A stretch of DNA of 64,000 nt from Oceanobacillus saliphilus (GCF_023522835.1 NZ_JALCZU010000014.1:21173-85172), one strand, 5' to 3'. Shown: positions 45,452-53,292, counted from the first letter of the stretch. A program made the numbers and translations. The notes: a model not told the origin generated them from the letters alone.

Positions 45452-45922
45452 ATAGATTCCTATCGTCCTCCAAACAATGAACATATTGATAATCACATGG
45501 TAAAAATGGAAGTGAATCTGGATGATATTTCCGGTGAATGGCTTGGCTACGTAATGGATGTATTGTTTGACGCCGGGGCAAATGATGTCTTTTATACCCC
45601 AATCTATATGAAAAAAAACAGACCCGGTGTATTGCTTCAATTGCTTTGCAGAAAAGAAGCAATCGGTCAGATGAAAGACATCTTATTGAAAGAAACGACA
45701 ACACTCGGCATCCGTTATTATCCACTAACCGTACATCGGATGGAGAGGGATTTCGTTCAGGTGGAAACAAAATGGGGTTCTATTACCGTGAAGCAAGGAA
45801 TTTCCAATGGAGAGGTTTTCCAAAGCTCACCCGAATATGAAGAATGCAGAAAGATAGCCGAGAAACATAAAGTACCACTGAAAAAGGTTTATGAAGAAGT
45901 ATGGAAACATGTCGGTAAGTAA
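45452..45922 (+). CDS. larC2: LarC2, C-terminal half of the nickel-inserting protein
   Basis: Carries the LarC C-terminal domain: MVKMEVNLDDISGEWLGYVM, FYTPIYMKKNRPGVLLQLLC, ETTTLGIRYYPLTVHR, and PEYEECRKIAEKHKVPLKKV. The first ATG (45497) has no Shine-Dalgarno. A strong one, GAGAGGAG at 45435-45442, points to an ATA at 45452, which would give a 156-aa protein starting (M)DSYRPPNNEHIDNHMVK. The upstream residues look like genuine family sequence. I give 45452 as the probable but non-standard start; 45497 is the conservative one. Confidence 0.75.
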   Translation: MDSYRPPNNEHIDNHMVKMEVNLDDISGEWLGYVMDVLFDAGANDVFYTPIYMKKNRPGVLLQLLCRKEAIGQMKDILLKETTTLGIRYYPLTVHRMERDFVQVETKWGSITVKQGISNGEVFQSSPEYEECRKIAEKHKVPLKKVYEEVWKHVGK

Positions 45923-45962
45923 ATTTTAATTAGATATGGGACATTTTCTGGATTGTTAAAGA

Positions 45963-46055
45963 ATGAAAGAAATGTTTGCAACATGGACAGTATTGGAAAC
46001 GATTATCTCTGTATGTGGCCTCATGTTCGTATTGCTTCTCAGCCTTTTCGTGTAA
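45963..46055 (+). CDS. Possible 30-aa membrane peptide
   Basis: ATG 45963 opens MKEMFATWTVLETIISVCGL followed by MFVLLLSLFV, a single hydrophobic helix. It lies between larC2 and the terminator, hence probably in the same mRNA. The ribosome binding site is poor (TTAAAG). It may be a chance ORF; no family is recognised. Confidence 0.25.
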   Translation: MKEMFATWTVLETIISVCGLMFVLLLSLFV

Positions 46056-46081
46056 CAGAATATAAATATTAATGGAAATAG

Positions 46082-46136
46082 GAAAGACACTGCCTCATCA
46101 GCGTATTGTTCATATGCTGAAGAAGCAGTGTCTTTC
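46082..46136 (+). terminator. Strong hairpin ending the lar/gnt operon
   Basis: GAAAGACACTGC and GCAGTGTCTTTC are a perfect 12-bp pair, with an inner CAGCGTAT/ATATGCTG stem. The T-run is partly built into the right arm (TCTTTCT). Confidence 0.75.
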
Positions 46137-46191
46137 TATGACAGCACAAAATAGGTATCAATCATGAAATTTATCATAATATTCTTGATAA

Positions 46192-46249
46192 AATAACCGC
46201 TTACATATATGATTGATTTAAATATAATATAATTTGTTTAATATACAAA
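46192..46249 (+). promoter_or_regulatory. Promoter with cre-like site and ROK-type operator (membrane protein gene)
   Basis: AATAACCGCTTACA (46192-46205) matches cre at 12 of 14 positions and includes the -35 CTTACA. TATAAT follows at 46223-46228 after 17 bp. TTTGTTTAATATACAAA (46233-46249) matches the ROK-type palindrome at 15 of 17. The arrangement is the same as at uxaC. Confidence 0.7.
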
Positions 46250-46304
46250 CAATCAACAGTCGATTAGATAAAAATAGTTGTACTGGGGATGTAAGGAGTT
46301 AACA

Positions 46305-47669
46305 ATGGAAACAAAATCGATCTATAATTATTTCTATATTTTTTATTCTAGTGTTTTTCTGTTGCATATTTTTAATAATTTTATAGAAAGTGAAAGCTTG
46401 AATTTTATCATCGGAACATTGGGCTTTCTCATGCTGTTCGCTTCATTTCCAAGAGCTTCAACACTTTTCAAAATCCTAGGAAGTGGATTTATTGCGATAG
46501 GTCTTCTGGCATTTGCAACAACAGGACAACCGATTAGTGCGATTCCCTCATTACTAACATCCAACATGTCGCTTCTAACACTGTTAGCTATGCTGCCATG
46601 GATGAATAGTGTTGTTAGAAGTGGAAGGTTTGATCGCAGTTTAAACAACTTGTTAAATGTGAACGTATCAGATTTGGGCAAATTATATCCACGCAGCTCC
46701 ATAACAACGTTGACACTTGCTGCATTTTTAAATCTATCTGCAGCCTCCATTTCACAGGATGTATTAAAAAATAATCTGAGGCAAGTAAAGAAAAACGTTC
46801 GAGATTCCTTCATTGGCACAGCAACGTTAAGGGGCTATTCCTTGGCTCTTGTATGGAGCCCATTGGAAATTTTGCTGGCCGTATCGATCTTCACTACAGG
46901 AGTCGATTATGTTTCTTTATTACCATGGCTTTTATTGATCGCCTTTCTTACATTTATGCTTGATTCAATATGGGGTCGGTATCATTATAAAAAGTATACC
47001 TATGATCATCCGGAAAAAGAGAATTTCAATGGTAAGCAATTGACAAAGAAAATGCTGCACTTGCTTGTAGCGCTCGCATTGTTTCTGACTACTGTAATAA
47101 CACTAGGTAGACTATTAAATCTTGATTTTATTTTTACGGTTACCATCCTTATTTTCCCATTTGCTTTAATTTGGTCACTTATTATGAAACGCGTTCGGAG
47201 CTTTTGGACAATCGGCTGGAAATCATGGAAAAATAGTATGAATTCGATGCAGAATTTTGTTGTATTATTTATCTCATTGGCATTTTTTGCAAACAGCATT
47301 GAAGACGCATCATTCTTAGGTTTTATTCAACAGCCACTATTATTCTTTTTGGATTATCCACTAATCATATTTATCTGTATCCAATTGACTTTTATATTTT
47401 TAAGTATGTTCGGTGTTCATCCGATAGCGACAATTGGAATTCTTACTGGTATTATAACGACTCTATTGGAATATATGAATCCTATCAGTCTTGCAATTGT
47501 TTTAACTACGAGTGCAGTTGCAACATTGACAGTTGGATCATATGGGTTGGTTGTCCAATTAACTTCCATCAATACAGGGCAAAATCCATATCGACTCACA
47601 CTAAATAATATGCCATACGCCCTCATTTTCGGTGGCATAGGCTCTACGGTAGCATATTTCCTGTTATAA
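46305..47669 (+). CDS. Polytopic membrane protein of unknown function
   Basis: 454 aa with about 11-12 hydrophobic segments and no signal peptide. I do not recognise the family. The segments SMFGVHPIATIGILTGI and TVGSYGLVVQLTSINTGQNP recall ion-transporter-superfamily carriers with re-entrant polar loops, but this is weak. ATG 46305 follows GTAAGGAGTT; an upstream TTG at 46278 is not supported. It shares its promoter layout with uxaC and dctP and is followed by an oxidoreductase, so transport of an acid sugar or its derivative is a reasonable guess. Confidence 0.7.
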   Translation: METKSIYNYFYIFYSSVFLLHIFNNFIESESLNFIIGTLGFLMLFASFPRASTLFKILGSGFIAIGLLAFATTGQPISAIPSLLTSNMSLLTLLAMLPWMNSVVRSGRFDRSLNNLLNVNVSDLGKLYPRSSITTLTLAAFLNLSAASISQDVLKNNLRQVKKNVRDSFIGTATLRGYSLALVWSPLEILLAVSIFTTGVDYVSLLPWLLLIAFLTFMLDSIWGRYHYKKYTYDHPEKENFNGKQLTKKMLHLLVALALFLTTVITLGRLLNLDFIFTVTILIFPFALIWSLIMKRVRSFWTIGWKSWKNSMNSMQNFVVLFISLAFFANSIEDASFLGFIQQPLLFFLDYPLIIFICIQLTFIFLSMFGVHPIATIGILTGIITTLLEYMNPISLAIVLTTSAVATLTVGSYGLVVQLTSINTGQNPYRLTLNNMPYALIFGGIGSTVAYFLL

Positions 47670-47786
47670 GAAGAGGTTGTATTTAGGAATCTTGGAACTG
47701 CGGTTACGTCGCACCTTATATCAACTGCGACGATGATAAAGCAACAATTATTTTGAAATAAGTCATACAAAAAGGAGTGGTTGGAG

Positions 47787-48791
47787 ATGCGTAAAGTAAA
47801 GTGGGGAATTTTGAGCACAGCAAAGATTGCACAAAAGGAATTGATTCCAGCGTTTCAACGTTCTGTAAATGCAGATGTCATAGCGATAGCAACAAGTAGC
47901 AAAATGGAAAAGGCAAAGGAAGTTGCAGACCGATTCCAAATCGAAAAAGCATATGGTAGTTATGAGGAATTACTAAATGATCCCGAAATCGAGGCCGTCT
48001 ATATTCCGTTGCCGAATCATCTGCATAAAGAATGGGTAATAGAGGCTGCCAAGAAAGGTAAACATATATTATGTGAAAAACCTGCAGGATTGAATACGGA
48101 AGAAGTACTTGAAATGAAGAAAGTTTGTGAGGATGAGAAAGTGTTATTTATGGAAGGGTTCATGTATCACTTTCATCCGCAGCACAATCGAGTGAAAGAA
48201 ATTATTAAATCCGGTGAAATTGGCGAAATAAAATTAATGAGAGCGGCATTTTCCTTCCAGCTTGCTCAAAAAGAAGGCAGCATTAAAATGAACGCCAAGG
48301 GTGGAGGAAGCATTTATGATGTTGGTTGCTATGGTATTCACTCCATCAGAAATATACTTGCAAGCGAACCGGAGTCTGTTCATGTTCACGCGTTAAAGGA
48401 CAAGGATTATGAAGTAGATACAGATGCAGTTGCGTATTTACAATTCAAAAACAATGTCAGAGCAGTTTTTGATGTAAGTTTTGGATTGGCGAAAAGAAGT
48501 GAGTATGAAATAATTGGTACAGAAGGACGAATTACAGTCCCAAGGGCGTACAGACCGGATTGGTATGGCGGCGATGGCTTGGTTATTGTCGAAAAAGATT
48601 ATGTTTCACGAACAGAAACGATTCAGGGCGATCAATATCGCAATGAAGTGGAACATATCTCGAATGCTATCATACATGGCTATTCACCGAATGAACTGGA
48701 GCATCCTTTTGATAATACCGTCAATAATATGCTTGTTGTAGATGCTTGTTTTGAGTCGATGGAAACTGGTGAAAAAGTGGTATTAAGATAA
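47787..48791 (+). CDS. Gfo/Idh/MocA-family oxidoreductase
   Basis: NAD(P)-dependent dehydrogenase of 334 aa. The N-terminal Rossmann domain begins VKWGILSTAKIAQKELIPAF, and the dinucleotide/catalytic motif CEKPAGLN is near residue 94. The C-terminal alpha/beta domain includes GGGSIYDVGCYGIHSIR. Substrate is unknown; relatives act on xylose, inositols, gluconate-like and deoxy sugars. ATG 47787 is preferred over TTG 47781 given AAAGGAGTGG. 117 bp after the membrane-protein gene, so the two probably form one unit. Confidence 0.85.
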   Translation: MRKVKWGILSTAKIAQKELIPAFQRSVNADVIAIATSSKMEKAKEVADRFQIEKAYGSYEELLNDPEIEAVYIPLPNHLHKEWVIEAAKKGKHILCEKPAGLNTEEVLEMKKVCEDEKVLFMEGFMYHFHPQHNRVKEIIKSGEIGEIKLMRAAFSFQLAQKEGSIKMNAKGGGSIYDVGCYGIHSIRNILASEPESVHVHALKDKDYEVDTDAVAYLQFKNNVRAVFDVSFGLAKRSEYEIIGTEGRITVPRAYRPDWYGGDGLVIVEKDYVSRTETIQGDQYRNEVEHISNAIIHGYSPNELEHPFDNTVNNMLVVDACFESMETGEKVVLR

Positions 48792-48806
48792 GTTGGTTGT
48801 TGCAGC

Positions 48807-48836
48807 GGGTAGAAAAGTATAAAACTTTCCTACCCT
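48807..48836 (+). repeat. Partial copy of the dispersed repeat (left hairpin module only)
   Basis: GGGTAGAAAAGTATAAAACT followed by TTCCTACCC matches the left module of the copies at 11667 and 31621 (GGTAG...AAAGT.TAAAACTTTCCTA.C). The right module is absent. It may act as the terminator-like end of the preceding gene pair. Confidence 0.55.
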
Positions 48837-48896
48837 TAAAAAGCAACGTCATCTTTGAGCAGATTTTTAAAATTTGCTTTAAAAAAAGCTTGATTA

Positions 48897-48956
48897 TTGA
48901 AGCGCTTGCAATTATAATAATAATCAGTAATTATATTAGTTTGTTTGCTGAACAAA
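48897..48956 (+). promoter_or_regulatory. dctP2 control region: cre-like site, promoter and ROK-type operator
   Basis: TTGAAGCGCTTGCA (48897-48910) matches cre at 11 of 14 positions and overlaps a possible -35 TTGCAA. The -10 is not clear (AT-rich, TATATT at 48932). TTTGTTTGCTGAACAAA (48940-48956) matches the palindrome at 14 of 17. Spacing between cre and palindrome (29 bp) equals that at the other two promoters. Confidence 0.5.
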
Positions 48957-49044
48957 ATATAATTAAACAAGGGGGAAAGGAACACCAAAACTTGGTGGTT
49001 GTTTGTAAAACTATTTTTGTCTAAAAAAAGAGGAGGTATTTTAC

Positions 49045-50055
49045 ATGAAAAAGAAAACGTTATCATTATTGGCGATATTGTTGTTTGTTGGAGTGGTTCT
49101 GGCAGCTTGTGGCGGTGGAGATGAGAATGATGCAGATGGGGCTTCTGATACTGAAGAGTCCGTTACGCTTCGTCTAGCAGAAAATCATCCGGAAGATTAT
49201 CCAACAACGATTGGAGATAAAGAGTTTGCAAGACTTGTAGAAGAAAAAACAGATGGACGCTACAATATTGAAGTATATGCTGGTGGACAACTTGGAGAAG
49301 AGTCAGAAATTCTAGAGCAGCTTCAATTGGGGACAATTGAATTGGCAAGGGTTAATGCTATTCCTTTAACACAGTTTTCTGATCAAATCGGTGTTTTGTC
49401 CATGCCTTACTTATTTGACGATCCAGACGAGAAATGGGAAAAGCTAAATGGTGAAGTTGGGCAAGAGTTGTTGGGGACATTGGATGGTTCAGGCTTAAAA
49501 GGATTGGCATTCTATGATTCTGGTGAAAGAAGTTTCTATAACTCCGTTCGCCCAGTATCAACTCCTGAAGATATGAAAGGCTTGCAAATCCGGGTGCAAT
49601 CATCAGACTTGGCAATCGCTATTGTTGAATCTTTAGGAGCGTCTGCTACGCCAATGGAATATGGTGAAGTGTATTCTGCTTTGCAAACGGGTGTAATTGA
49701 TGGTGCTGAAAATAATTTCCCAAGTTACTATACTGCAGGACATTATGAAGTAACACCATATTTCACTGTTAATGGTTATCAAGGAACACCTGAAGTATTA
49801 TTGGCATCCCAAAGTATCTGGGATGATTTAAGCGAAGAAGACAGACAAGCATTTAGCGAAGCTGCTATGGAATCGGTAGAAGTCCAACGCCAAGCATGGG
49901 CAGAGCTGACAGAGGAAGCTCGTGAAGCTGTCGTAGAAGCTGGAAGTGAACTGACAGAAGTAGAAGACATTTCTGCATGGAGAGATGCCGTACAACCCGT
50001 ATATGATAGATTTGGTGAACAATACGCGGATTGGATTGAAAAATTAACACAATAG
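49045..50055 (+). CDS. dctP: TRAP solute-binding lipoprotein DctP (second system)
   Basis: 336 aa. Signal peptide with lipobox VLAAC (lipid Cys22) followed by an acidic, glycine-rich linker. The motifs LRLAENHPEDYPTTIG, GGQLGEESEILEQLQLGTIE, MKGLQIRVQSSD and GEVYSALQTGVIDGAENN define the DctP family; the Arg in LQIRVQ binds the ligand carboxylate. Sequence differs clearly from the first DctP, so the two may have different affinities or substrates. AGAGGAGGT precedes the ATG. Confidence 0.93.
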   Translation: MKKKTLSLLAILLFVGVVLAACGGGDENDADGASDTEESVTLRLAENHPEDYPTTIGDKEFARLVEEKTDGRYNIEVYAGGQLGEESEILEQLQLGTIELARVNAIPLTQFSDQIGVLSMPYLFDDPDEKWEKLNGEVGQELLGTLDGSGLKGLAFYDSGERSFYNSVRPVSTPEDMKGLQIRVQSSDLAIAIVESLGASATPMEYGEVYSALQTGVIDGAENNFPSYYTAGHYEVTPYFTVNGYQGTPEVLLASQSIWDDLSEEDRQAFSEAAMESVEVQRQAWAELTEEAREAVVEAGSELTEVEDISAWRDAVQPVYDRFGEQYADWIEKLTQ

Positions 50056-50067
50056 TTCATCCTGGGA

Positions 50068-50094
50068 GAAGTGAGAGGAGAGTTCTCTCACTTC
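50068..50094 (+). other. Hairpin between dctP2 and dctQ2
   Basis: GAAGTGAGAG and CTCTCACTTC are perfect 10-bp complements around a 7-base loop. There is no long T-run. Such hairpins after a binding-protein gene usually stabilise its mRNA or partly terminate, giving excess binding protein over permease. That role is inferred. Confidence 0.65.
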
Positions 50095-50122
50095 TTCTAT
50101 TATACAAGGAGTGGTTTACGGC

Positions 50123-50620
50123 ATGAAAGTTCTTCAGACAATCACGGACGTTCTGAATCGCATTCTTTTAGTTGTTTCATTATCGATACTAGCGGCAATG
50201 GTCCTTGTAATTATCTATCAGGTTTTTTCACGTCAAATCCTGGGCTCGGCCCCAGCGTGGAGTGAAGAAGTATCACGCTTGCTATTTGTTTGGGTCAGCT
50301 TTTTGGGAATTGCCTATGGTTTCAGGGAAAAACTTCACATTGGGGTTGGACTGGTCATTGGTAAGTTGCCCAAAAAAGTCCAAACCATATTTGATTATTT
50401 TGCAAAAATACTTGTTATAGGTTTTGGGTTCCTTCTGATTTATTACGGTTGGCAATTCACAATGCTAACAAGCACTTCAACAATGCCCGCAACTGGTATG
50501 CCTTCCAGTGTACTATATGCTTCAATCCCTGTTAGTGGTTTTTTTGTATTGCTGAACGGCGTTGAACTACTCTTTAGAAACGGAATGCATCAAGAACTTG
50601 AAGATGCAAGTGAGGGGTGA
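50123..50620 (+). CDS. dctQ: TRAP transporter small permease DctQ (second system)
   Basis: 165 aa, four hydrophobic helices, with the family segment YQVFSRQILGSAPAWSEEVS after helix 1. ATG 50123 is chosen because AAGGAGTGG lies ten bases upstream; an in-frame start at 50111 overlaps that site. Confidence 0.9.
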   Translation: MKVLQTITDVLNRILLVVSLSILAAMVLVIIYQVFSRQILGSAPAWSEEVSRLLFVWVSFLGIAYGFREKLHIGVGLVIGKLPKKVQTIFDYFAKILVIGFGFLLIYYGWQFTMLTSTSTMPATGMPSSVLYASIPVSGFFVLLNGVELLFRNGMHQELEDASEG

Positions 50621-50625
50621 CCGAT

Positions 50626-51906
50626 ATGGAAGTATGGATTTTATTGGGAAGCTTTATCTTACTGATTATTTGCAGAGTTCCAATCGCACTCTCACTTATA
50701 TTATCTTCATTGGCAACCGGTATCTACATGGGGATAGATTTGTCCGCTATTATTCAAAGAATGGTGGCAGGATTAAATTCATTCTCCCTATTAGCAATCC
50801 CGTTCTTTATTATTGCAGGGGAAATTATGAATGAAGGCGGCATTTCCCGTAGATTGATTAATCTTGCAAACGTAGTGATTGGAAAGATAAGAGGGGGACT
50901 GGCGCTTGTTAACGTTTTGGCCAGTACTTTTTTTGGAGGTATTTCAGGATCGGCTATTGCTGATACATCCTCTGTTGGTTCAGTCATGATACCGATGATG
51001 AAAAAGCAAGGTTATGACTCTAAATTTGCTGTTGGGGTGACGGTTTCGAGCTCTGCGCAAGGAGTTCTGATTCCGCCAAGTCATAATATGATTATCTATT
51101 CAACTGCAGCGGGCGGTGTCTCTATTGGGGCGCTGTTTATGGGAGGGCTTCTTCCGGGAATATTACTCGGCGTTGCTTTAATGATCCTGACCTATATCCT
51201 TGCGGTGAAAAGAAAGTACCCTGTTGGTGTACCTGTTAAAAAAGAAGATATTCCGAGAATTGTGTGGGAAGGTCTATTAGGATTATTCACAATTGTGATC
51301 ATTCTTGGAGGAATCTTAAGTGGATTCTTTACTGTTACGGAATCTGCTGCAATCGGGACACTTTATGCTTTTCTCATAACGTTCCTGGTGTACAGGGATA
51401 TCAATATTACTAGAATGGGAGTAATTTTACAAAGATCCTTTAAAACACTCTCCATGGTTCTATTTTTAATTGCTGCTTCATCAGCTTTCGGTTGGTTGTT
51501 GACGCTTCTGAAAGTCCCTGCCATGGTATCAAATGCACTGATTAGTATTTCTCCAAATGACGCAGTAACCATTTTATTAATCGTGATTATCTTGCTGCTA
51601 TTGGGAATGATTATGGACATGGCGCCACTAATATTAATCGCGACACCTATCCTCCTGCCTGTTGCAATAAGTGTAGGAATGGATCCGGTCCACTTTGGGG
51701 TTGTGATGATCTTATGTCTTGCAATTGGTCTAATCACACCACCAGTTGGGACGGTCCTCTTTGTAGGGTCTGCCATTGGTAAAATTTCGATCGAAAACGC
51801 AACAAAAGGCTTGCTACCGTTCTATGTGGTAATGATTGTCATGCTTCTGCTAGTCGCATTTCTTCCGGCGCTGGTATTATGGCTCCCGGATGTATTAGGG
51901 CAATAA
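50626..51906 (+). CDS. dctM: TRAP transporter large permease DctM (second system)
   Basis: 426 aa with 11-13 hydrophobic helices. Motifs IPFFIIAGEIMNEGGISRRL, GISGSAIADTSSVGSVMIPM, IPPSHNMIIYSTAAGGVSIG, MDMAPLILIATPILLPVA and GLITPPVGTVLFVG are typical. ATG 50626 follows AAGTGAGGGG, which lies across the dctQ stop. Closed by a strong terminator. Confidence 0.93.
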   Translation: MEVWILLGSFILLIICRVPIALSLILSSLATGIYMGIDLSAIIQRMVAGLNSFSLLAIPFFIIAGEIMNEGGISRRLINLANVVIGKIRGGLALVNVLASTFFGGISGSAIADTSSVGSVMIPMMKKQGYDSKFAVGVTVSSSAQGVLIPPSHNMIIYSTAAGGVSIGALFMGGLLPGILLGVALMILTYILAVKRKYPVGVPVKKEDIPRIVWEGLLGLFTIVIILGGILSGFFTVTESAAIGTLYAFLITFLVYRDINITRMGVILQRSFKTLSMVLFLIAASSAFGWLLTLLKVPAMVSNALISISPNDAVTILLIVIILLLLGMIMDMAPLILIATPILLPVAISVGMDPVHFGVVMILCLAIGLITPPVGTVLFVGSAIGKISIENATKGLLPFYVVMIVMLLLVAFLPALVLWLPDVLGQ

Positions 51907-51911
51907 AATGG

Positions 51912-51942
51912 AACATCCCCTTTTTATCGGGGGATGTTTTTT
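51912..51942 (+). terminator. Terminator after dctM2
   Basis: AACATCCCC pairs with GGGGGATGTT and runs into TTTTTT. Confidence 0.92.
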
Positions 51943-52122
51943 GTATGTAAAATATGAACTTCTTTTCAGACAAAAGCTGTCTAGGACATTTTCATAGAGT
52001 AACAAGCTTATATATTACCTTATTACATAGCTTATTTTATTAAATAAGGACGCTATTTTTCGCTTTTTTCAATTGATATTTAGTATGATGGAGATATCGA
52101 ATAAATACGGGAGGGTTACCGA

Positions 52123-53292
52123 TTGGATCAAATAAAAAAACTAACAGAAGCGGACTATGATGAAATCTTTGCTTTATCACAGTTTGCTTTTCAATACAAA
52201 CTTACGGAAGAAGCACTTGTTAAGAAGAAGGAAGAGACGAAACGTCATACGATTTGGGGCTGGATGGAAGATGGGAAAATAGCTGCAAAGGCCCATCTCA
52301 TTCCATTGTCCGTCTATATTAACGGAAAGCCTTTTGAAATGGGAGGAATAAGTGCCGTTTCTACATGGCCGGAATACCGTAGAAATGGGATGGTAAAACA
52401 GCTTCTTGCTCATGCTTTAAAGCATATGAAAGAAAATGGCCAAGTTATTTCCTATTTGCACCCATTTTCAGTGCCTTTTTACCGGAAATTTGGCTGGGAA
52501 ATGGTGTTTGAGGAAAAAAAGTATACTATTCCAATGGATAATCTGAAAAGAAAATGGTCAGCGGAAGGATATGTAAGGAGAAGCGATGCAGATATAGAGC
52601 TTTTGCATCAGATTTATACAGCGTATGCCATGAACTTTAATGGTATGCTCACACGTGACGAAAAATGGTGGGAACAACGTGTATTAGCGAAAAATAGCAT
52701 GGTAGCGGTTTGTTATGATAAGAACAATCAGGCTGAGGGCTATTTAATTTATAGCGTAAAAGAGAATATGCTACAAGTGGAAGAGCTGGTTTACAACTCT
52801 CTAAATGGATGGAGACTGCTTTTGGAGTTCATTTCCAATCACGACTCCATGGCTAAAGAAGTTAAAATGACTGTTCCGGTAAATGATAACCTGCCTTTAT
52901 TGGTTGATGAGCCGAGGTTTAAGCAGGAAATATCCCCTTATTTTATGGTGCGAATTGTAGACGTATTAGCGTTTTTAAAAGAATTTCCATTTGAGCAAGC
53001 ATCAGACACATCGCTTTTTATCCATGTTGAGGATTCCTTTTTACCGGACAATAGTGGGGTATACAAGATTAATCAGCAGAATGGAAGTACTGAAGTAACC
53101 CATCTGGTTGAAGCGGCGAACGAAAAAGCTGAGGTTCATTGTAACGTCCAGCAGTTTGCAGCAATAATGTTTGGCTATAAACGACCAATGGAGCTGTATA
53201 GAGCGGGACTTATTCAAGGCAATCAAGATGCTTTGGAGAAACTTAATAAGCTCATACCTGTAAGTCAATCCTTTTTCCCAGATTTTTTCTAA
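52123..53292 (+). CDS. GNAT-family acetyltransferase (Eis-like)
   Basis: 389 aa, longer than simple GNATs. The N-terminal GNAT domain has the acetyl-CoA motif AVSTWPEYRRNGMVKQLL (residues ~78-95). A second degenerate GNAT-like domain and a C-terminal SCP2-like region (TEVTHLVEAANEKAEVHCNV) follow, the architecture of Eis/YkkB-like enzymes that acetylate amines. Substrate unknown. TTG start after ACGGGAGGGTTACC. Confidence 0.85.
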   Translation: MDQIKKLTEADYDEIFALSQFAFQYKLTEEALVKKKEETKRHTIWGWMEDGKIAAKAHLIPLSVYINGKPFEMGGISAVSTWPEYRRNGMVKQLLAHALKHMKENGQVISYLHPFSVPFYRKFGWEMVFEEKKYTIPMDNLKRKWSAEGYVRRSDADIELLHQIYTAYAMNFNGMLTRDEKWWEQRVLAKNSMVAVCYDKNNQAEGYLIYSVKENMLQVEELVYNSLNGWRLLLEFISNHDSMAKEVKMTVPVNDNLPLLVDEPRFKQEISPYFMVRIVDVLAFLKEFPFEQASDTSLFIHVEDSFLPDNSGVYKINQQNGSTEVTHLVEAANEKAEVHCNVQQFAAIMFGYKRPMELYRAGLIQGNQDALEKLNKLIPVSQSFFPDFF

